Shown here: piece by piece, positions 7,601-11,348 of the stretch
How the letters are laid out: each line of letters starts with the position of its first letter
Numbering within the stretch: the first letter of the stretch is position 1
From: JBCCRH01 sp039208045
GTDB lineage: Bacteria; Bacteroidota; Bacteroidia; Chitinophagales; Saprospiraceae
Length of the DNA stretch: 11,348 nt
Assembly (NCBI GenBank): GCA_039208045.1
Contig: JBCCRH010000178.1
Location: 1 to 11,348, forward strand
Reading direction: 5' to 3'
Notes under the pieces: generated by a model
Seen by the model: only the letters and a program-made list of their open reading frames with translations
Told to the model about the DNA's origin: nothing
Databases searched by the model: none
Position numbers and translations under genes: made by a program

Positions 7601-9510
7601 GTATTAGTACTAGCCGTAAAACTTCCACCATCAGTCGTCCATTCGTAGATGCAGCTTGGGCAAACAGAGGCATCACCCGAAAGCGTAACTTCAGGATTGT
7701 TACAATCCAGACTAAGAGGAGGTGCAATCAGAGCAGTTGGAGGAGTAGTGTCTTCGGCTACCTGAACTTGATCGGTATTGGTACATCCGTTATCTAGGTT
7801 GGTTACTGTCAAGGTGTACGAGCCCGCCTCGTTCACAGTGGCTGTCGCCAAATTTTGTCCTGCGGTGATATTTCCATCCATAGTTGCCCAGGCGAAGGTG
7901 CAGTTAGTGCAGCCAGGGGCGGTGCCAGTTAATTGTACGCTAGTGGTGGTGCAAGTGATGGTAGCGGTAGCTCCTGCATCTGCATTGGGTGGAGTTGTAT
8001 TTTCAGCTACCTGTACTTGATCGGTATTCGTACATCCATTATCCAGGTTGGTCACCGTCAGGGTGTATAGTCCTGCTTGGTTTACAGTGGCTGTCGCCAA
8101 ATTCTGGCCTACAGTAATATTCCCATCCATAGTTGACCAGGCAAAGGTGCAATTAGTACAGCTAGGGGCGGTGCCAGTCAATTGTACGCTAGCGGTGGTG
8201 CAAGTAATAGTAGCAGCAGCTCCTGCATCCGCATTGGGTGGAGTTGTATTTTCAGCTACCTGCACTTGATCGGTATTCGTACAACCATTATCTAAGTTGG
8301 TTACTGTCAGGGTGTACAGTCCTGCTTGGTTTACAGTGGCTATCGCCAAATTTTGTCCTGCAGTGATATTCCCGTCCATAGTTGACCAGGCGAAGGTGCA
8401 GTTGGTACAGCCAGGGGCGGTGCCAGTGAGGCTTGCCGTAGTATTGTTGCAATCAATAGTTTGTGCTGTACCTGCTTCTGCATTAGGCGCAGCAGTATCA
8501 GAGTCGATTGTAACGGTTAAAACCGATTCGCAACCGTTGAGATCGGTTACCGTGACTTGGGTGTCGCCCGCAGCTAAGTTATTGACAGTAGTTCCTGTGG
8601 CGCCATTGGCCCAAGAAAAGGTATAGCTCGGCGTGCCACCGCTGGCGGTGACGGTAGCAGTACCAGCAGTAGTAGTACAGTCAATGCCAGTAGTACTCAC
8701 TATATTGAACGTAAGTGCTGAAGGCGTAGCAATAATAACATCATCTATGATAGATTGGCCATTATCATCGCTTACCGTGACAAAGGCTTGCCCCGCAGGA
8801 AGGTTATTTGCAGTAGCGCTAGTTTCGCCATTAGACCACTGAAAAGTATAGGGTGGTGCTCCGCCAGAGGGTACTGCCGTAGCACTTCCATCATTATCTC
8901 CAAAGCAACTGACACCACTCACATTATTAATACTAAGCGTCAGGGGCACAGTGCTTCCCTGAAGGGTTGTAGTCGTTTGTGATAAGGCTACTAAATCTCC
9001 AGAGCTGCCACTCCCATTTCCGATGACGGAAATCGCATAAAAGGTAATGCCCTCATCGCTGCTGCCTGCTGCTGGGGAAGTCCAGTCTGCCGTCCAGCTC
9101 AGGGAAGTGCTACTGCCGTAAGATAAAGCGGGGGCGTGCTCGTGGTAGTTCCTATTGTTTGAAAAGGTGACGGTAGAATTGCCATCTGCATTAGAAATGG
9201 TACCAATATTGGTATTATCACTATCCCGCAAGGCCACCCATTGGAAACCCGCCCTAGCGGCCGCACCGTTGGGATTATCGACGGTTATAGTAAGCGGATA
9301 AGTGGTATTAGGACTAACTGTTGCTGGCAAGCCCGTAATAGTAACCCCCCCATCAAAGCCATTGGGGTTATTACCACCATGGCAGCTGGCGCAGGTACCA
9401 TCTCCTGGTGCCCCCGTCCGCCCGTTGGGCGGGTTACTAGAGAAGCTAATAAAAAGAGCGGCTAAGCTGATGCCAAACAGCCAATAGATAAAAGGTAATT
9501 TTTTTTGCAT
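4666..9510 (-). CDS. Giant T9SS-secreted repeat protein: choice-of-anchor V domain, SprB and Ig-like repeats
   Basis: The product has 1614 residues. Order: signal peptide (about 1-23); choice-of-anchor V/Reelin-like domain (about 28-185) with GAPGDGTCASCHGG, a CxxCH motif at 40-44; two SprB-like repeats (about 195-338; pattern VSCxGxxDGsA...G..PYtFqWSNG..t...nLpAGxyxVTVtDxnGC); six tandem Ig/PKD-like repeats of about 83 residues (341-834), each with a PxADAG-type start and paired cysteines; five SprB-like repeats (about 838-1216); two HYR-like modules (about 1217-1376, the second with APSITCPEDI and DQSGNTADC); two more SprB-like modules (about 1377-1522); and a type A T9SS sorting domain (about 1530-1614) starting FSAFPNPARDWVNV and ending in KKVMVE. 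It is likely exported through the outer membrane by T9SS and held on or released from the surface, by analogy with SprB-like gliding adhesins. Ligand and role are unknown. The single start ATG at 9510 directly precedes the signal peptide. It is transcribed alone, divergently from the methyltransferase. Confidence 0.93.
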   Translation of the reverse strand: MQKKLPFIYWLFGISLAALFISFSSNPPNGRTGAPGDGTCASCHGGNNPNGFDGGVTITGLPATVSPNTTYPLTITVDNPNGAAARAGFQWVALRDSDNTNIGTISNADGNSTVTFSNNRNYHEHAPALSYGSSTSLSWTADWTSPAAGSSDEGITFYAISVIGNGSGSSGDLVALSQTTTTLQGSTVPLTLSINNVSGVSCFGDNDGSATAVPSGGAPPYTFQWSNGETSATANNLPAGQAFVTVSDDNGQSIIDDVIIATPSALTFNIVSTTGIDCTTTAGTATVTASGGTPSYTFSWANGATGTTVNNLAAGDTQVTVTDLNGCESVLTVTIDSDTAAPNAEAGTAQTIDCNNTTASLTGTAPGCTNCTFAWSTMDGNITAGQNLAIATVNQAGLYTLTVTNLDNGCTNTDQVQVAENTTPPNADAGAAATITCTTASVQLTGTAPSCTNCTFAWSTMDGNITVGQNLATATVNQAGLYTLTVTNLDNGCTNTDQVQVAENTTPPNADAGATATITCTTTSVQLTGTAPGCTNCTFAWATMDGNITAGQNLATATVNEAGSYTLTVTNLDNGCTNTDQVQVAEDTTPPTALIAPPLSLDCNNPEVTLSGDASVCPSCIYEWTTDGGSFTASTNTPSTMVDAGGTYTLTVTNTINGCSAAATVQIDADFETPVADAGSDALITCANPTATLTASAGDCMGCTFAWMTDIGNIVNNNNTNQSIIVDAAGNYTLTVTNPENGCTQTDIAQVTIDTLLPNVDAGPTATLTCNTTSQTLSANFSNCPDCVFSWSNEAGTIVGTTQSIEVAEAGTYTVTATIPATGCARSDQVIVDEDIPVSLELEQTTNVSCNGGSDGAAIVNTADGLEPFTFNWSNGVGTADLSQVPAGSYTLTVTDANGCIATLTTTISEPTAIQPNASATNESTLGANDGTASVQPDGGTPPYEVQWSNGATDLELSGLAPANYSVTVIDANGCTATASVTVSSVDCFLSTTVSATDVSCNGGSDGSATVSLENATAPVQVLWSSGGTDFTESNLAAGTYEVSITDANGCPAIEVITISEPDAINIELVSVDESAFGSSDGQIDASANGGTGNLSYQWSNGAMTPTIENLPPGTYAVTVTDENGCSQIATVTVEAFVCGVTNIEATIISNSCVGEAEGTISLEISGQANDPLSISWSNGATTPAIDNLAAGDYSVTVTDGTNCSTTQTYTIEEEDTEAPEVIVVSDLIIYLDEAGQANLPDIDQIVDVTDNCSVATTDVSQSAFSCDQIGANTIEVTATDGSNNMTTEQLSLTVLDTIAPSITCPEDIISVDCSGGITYDLPVTGDNCSVAQLILQDGIGSGGPFPEGVSTELYQVSDQSGNTADCVFTVTITNTLDAGVMTMPVSCAGDADGQIVINPTGGTPPYEISGPTDNLTSGMYNLTITDANGCTFDVEATILEPTPIEIQIDGVTDQTEGLADGAIDLSINGGTGGYTFEWTKDGEPFDAAVEDLTALLAGTYVLRVIDQNGCEAVETIVVDVIVSSVVLEQIIGFSAFPNPARDWVNVQLQLATPQAIQLSLIDLSGRLIQTMELPIQAEHEVRLELLNLPKGLYLIQADLAASKQVYLKKVMVE
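7744..8490 (-). repeat. Three tandem near-identical 249-bp coding repeats
   Basis: Within the adhesin gene, three copies of an 83-codon unit lie at 8490-8242, 8241-7993 and 7992-7744. The phase can be checked from the plus-strand string GCATTGGGTGGAGTTGTATT, which recurs at 7982 and 8231, exactly 249 bp apart. Residues of the type GCTNCTFAWSTMDGNIT and the stretch TVTNLDNGCTNTDQVQVAE are almost unchanged between copies, while the neighbouring Ig-like repeats (7743-7009) have diverged. The similarity points to recent duplication or gene conversion. Confidence 0.9.
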
Positions 9511-9719
9511 AATGATTCGGTTTGGAGCAAAACGGCGAATAAAAATGAATGTTTATTTTTTGAAGTCCTAGATGATCGAACGTCTTGCTTTTTACACTAC
9601 AAAAGTGCTAGAATCACAGCTTTAGGACATCCTTATAATTGAGGGTATTTAGAATAAAAACAACAAATTAATTACTCTTACTTAACAAATTGTTTAAATT
9701 GTGTGTAAAACAATCTTTG
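9511..9719. promoter_or_regulatory. Divergent A+T-rich promoter region between the adhesin and methyltransferase genes
   Basis: This 209-bp gap separates two divergently transcribed genes, so it must hold both promoters. I found no full TAnnTTTG match at a convincing place on either strand. The closest on the minus strand is CACTTTTG (9610-9603), one base off. The region is A+T-rich, especially 9630-9719, and shows no strong inverted repeat or controller-protein box. Confidence 0.4.
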
Positions 9720-10709
9720 ATGAAAAATTTTAAATCAATTGAAATATGTGCAGGTGCAGGGGGGCAGGCTTTAGGACTGGAAAAAGCCGGTTTTCAACAT
9801 GTTGCATTAGTAGAAATTGATAAGAATGCTTGTAATACCCTTAGATATAATCGACCAAATTGGAAAGTATTTGAGTTAGATGTACATGAATTTGACGCAT
9901 CAGCATATCAAGATATTGACCTCTTTGCTGGTGGGGTGCCTTGTCCCCCCTTCTCGGTGGCAGGAAAACAACTAGGAGAACAAGATGAAAGAGACTTATT
10001 TCCACAAGCTATAAGAATTATAAAAGAGTGTAATCCTAAGGCTATACTACTTGAAAACGTGAAGGGATTGCTATCTAAAAAATTTGATTCGTATAGGAAA
10101 AAGCTAAATAAGCAGCTTGAGCAATTGGGCTATTTTGGTCAATGGAGACTAATAACATCATCACATTATGGCGTTCCACAGTTGAGACCACGAGCGATAT
10201 ATGTTGGTTTAAAAAATGAATATGCAAGCTATTTTGAATGGCCTAAGAGAAGCAATGTAGTAAGAACGGTAGGAGAGACCCTCTATGAAGAAATGGCATC
10301 AGCTGGATGGGATAATGCTAGCTCTTGGAAAGAAGTAGCAAATGGCATAGCACCTACTCTAGTTGGAGGGTCTAAAAAACATGGTGGAGCAGACCTAGGG
10401 CCAACGAGGGCAAAACAAGCATGGAAAAAACTGGGGGTAGATGGAAAGGGAATCGCAAATGAATCTCCACCACCTGATTTCGAGGGTATGCCTAGATTGA
10501 CTATCAAGATGGCAGCATTGATCCAGGGCTTTCCTAAAGATTGGGTATTTACTGGCAAGAAAACCCCAGCATATCGCCAAATAGGAAATGCTTTTCCTCC
10601 TCCCGTGGCCGAAGCAATTGGCAAGAAGATTATTTCAGCTTTAAATAAGGATGGTAAAAAATGGCAAAACGGAAAGGTGCAAGAGCTAAACTTCGTGAAT
10701 ACTTTGTAG
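9720..10709 (+). CDS. DNA (cytosine-5)-methyltransferase of a type II restriction-modification system
   Basis: The 329-residue protein would transfer a methyl group from S-adenosylmethionine to C5 of cytosine within a specific DNA site. The m5C methyltransferase motifs are present in order: I, SIEICAGAGGQALGLEKAGF (AdoMet binding; the usual FAG is CAG); IV, GGVPCPPFS with catalytic C75; VI, ENVKG (112-116); VIII, QLRPR (154-158); IX-like, AALIQGFPKDW; and X, YRQIGNAFPPPVAEAIG. The variable region between VIII and IX (about 165-260) contains GGSKKHGGADLGPTRAKQAW and should set specificity, which I cannot predict. The ATG at 9720 is preferred over an in-frame TTG at 9690, since motif I follows it directly. 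The 3' end overlaps the start of the HNH endonuclease gene by 49 bp. The gene is visibly more A+T-rich than the adhesin and kinase genes, which suggests horizontal acquisition. It appears intact. Confidence 0.95.
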   Translation: MKNFKSIEICAGAGGQALGLEKAGFQHVALVEIDKNACNTLRYNRPNWKVFELDVHEFDASAYQDIDLFAGGVPCPPFSVAGKQLGEQDERDLFPQAIRIIKECNPKAILLENVKGLLSKKFDSYRKKLNKQLEQLGYFGQWRLITSSHYGVPQLRPRAIYVGLKNEYASYFEWPKRSNVVRTVGETLYEEMASAGWDNASSWKEVANGIAPTLVGGSKKHGGADLGPTRAKQAWKKLGVDGKGIANESPPPDFEGMPRLTIKMAALIQGFPKDWVFTGKKTPAYRQIGNAFPPPVAEAIGKKIISALNKDGKKWQNGKVQELNFVNTL

Positions 10710-11081
10710 CAAATGTAGGTAAAGTGCTAGATTCAGAAGAGTTAAGGGCAATAGCTGGAATTAGACCATAACATATTTACTTGCCAAATGTGTGGAGCTG
10801 TAGCAGGCGAAATGCATCCTTACGATAGAAATAGAAAGACAAGACTCCACATCGGCCATATTGTCGATAAGTCGCAAGGGGGAATCGATGAGGTGGCCAA
10901 CTTAAGAGCAATTTGCTCAGTGTGTAATGAAGGGGCCTCAAATCTAACCTTACCTAGGCCAAGTACGCTGAAATTATTGGCCCAAGTTAGAAGAGCTACA
11001 GGTCAATCACAGCTTGAAGTACTCAAATGGCTAATTACTAAGTTTCCAAATCAAGCAGAAGACATAATAAGAGGAAAGTGA
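10661..11081 (+). pseudogene. Broken HNH restriction endonuclease gene (internal deletion plus frameshift)
   Basis: Two frames together make one endonuclease with its middle missing. Frame one begins at ATG 10661, inside the methyltransferase 3' end, and reads MAKRKGARAKLREYFVANVG ... SEELRAIAGI before TAA at 10769-10771. This is the characteristic N-terminus of a family of HNH endonucleases coupled to m5C methyltransferases. Frame two is open from 10755 (after a TAG) to TGA at 11079-11081. It begins LELDHNIFTCQMCGAVAGE and carries the HNH/zinc domain: CQMC, RLHIGHIVDKSQGG, NLRAICSVCNEGASN. From memory, intact relatives have about 50-60 more residues between AGI and the TCQMC region. The segment LELDHN corresponds to the residues just before the zinc knuckle, so the junction lies near 10755-10766. 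The only ATG of frame two (10788) is the Met inside CQMC, so a product started there loses the first zinc ligand. Restriction activity is therefore probably lost. Confidence 0.85.
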
Positions 11082-11348
11082 AAAGTTTAGGTGACCTAAG
11101 CATTGTAGATAAGTATTTCAAATTGTGATACTACGATGAAAATCCTTAGCGTTCACTGGAAGTATGAGCCCTAAATTTTCCATATTTTTGAGGCCAATTT
11201 TTAATTCAGTAACAGTCAAAGAATAAGTTCCGCATTTTGGCAAGGGGATTTTGCTCTAAGACAAGGCGAAAAACGCAGGCGATGCCCTAGTATCGGCGAG
11301 GCTTTTCAACGCAGTATTAGAGCAAAAGAGCCAGCCATAAATCGAGAA
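11082..11348. other. Non-coding 3' flank of the restriction-modification remnant
   Basis: No convincing gene is visible in these 267 bp. Six bases after the endonuclease stop lies a short perfect palindrome, TTAGGTGACCTAA (11087-11099). It has no following T-run, so it is not a clear terminator. The right part holds the inverted repeat described separately. Confidence 0.5.
11249..11327. repeat. Imperfect palindrome, intergenic repeat related to the element at 4352-4625
   Basis: Arms TTTTGCTCTAA (11249-11259) and TTAGAGCAAAA (11317-11327) are perfect inverted repeats. The interior is an imperfect hairpin centred on GCCCTAGT (GGCGAT and ATCGGC as near-complementary arms). In the same orientation it shares with the core at 4487-4563 the left pattern TTTTG[TC]TCT, then CAAG[AG]CG, and the right string CAACGCAGT (4544-4552 and 11307-11315). 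It looks like a second member of one dispersed repeat family. A terminator role is possible but not shown. Confidence 0.65.

Noticed and set aside
7778..8626. Three consecutive plus-strand open frames with similar proteins across the repeats
   Set aside because: They are antisense shadows of the three 249-bp repeat units. Their similarity comes from the adhesin repeats, and the minus frame has a clear domain structure.
9755..9765. G-run in the methyltransferase motif I codons as a phase-variable tract
   Set aside because: The run is only about six bases, shorter than known slipping tracts, and the frame is intact.
10283..10624. Minus-strand open frame of 113 codons inside the methyltransferase
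   Set aside because: It is the antisense of the methyltransferase target-recognition region and motifs IX-X. The plus frame is clearly the real gene.

Overview
The window looks like chromosomal DNA of a marine-type Bacteroidota bacterium, most likely of the Saprospiria (Lewinella/Haliscomenobacter-like). Three things point there. One gene encodes a giant secreted protein with SprB-type and Ig-like repeats ending in a type IX secretion (T9SS) sorting domain. The histidine kinase has a TPR-type sensor. Two promoters carry the Bacteroidota -7 box TAnnTTTG. The taxon is inferred from gene families, not from a marker gene.

Layout. Positions 13-4249 (minus strand) hold a TPR sensor histidine kinase (2348-4249), an overlapping NarL/FixJ response regulator (1735-2358), and a secreted protein of unknown function (13-1665). 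The promoters of the kinase and of the secreted protein share a 16-bp imperfect palindrome (14/16 identical). In both it lies exactly 22 bp upstream of a TAnnTTTG box and 48 or 50 nt from the start codon. I read this as a self-regulating two-component system that also controls the secreted protein. This is the best candidate for an undescribed regulatory unit here.

Positions 4352-4625 are a non-coding, deeply nested inverted repeat that would fold into a three-way junction. It lies between the kinase promoter and the 3' end of the large adhesin gene. A related shorter palindrome lies at 11249-11327, so both appear to belong to one interspersed repeat family.

Positions 4666-9510 (minus) encode a 1614-residue T9SS-exported repeat protein. 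Its order is: signal peptide, a choice-of-anchor V/Reelin-like domain with a CxxCH motif, two SprB-like repeats, six Ig-like repeats of about 83 residues (three nearly identical), five SprB-like repeats, two HYR-like modules, two more SprB-like modules and the C-terminal sorting domain.

Positions 9720-11081 (plus) are the remains of a type II restriction-modification unit. The cytosine-C5 methyltransferase is intact. The overlapping HNH endonuclease gene (10661-11081) is broken: its N-terminal end and its HNH domain are in different reading frames, and the middle of the protein is missing. The breakpoint sits on a short tract that can be read as either flank, which suggests a microhomology deletion. 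The methyltransferase is therefore probably an orphan. This block is visibly more A+T-rich than its neighbours, as expected for transferred DNA.
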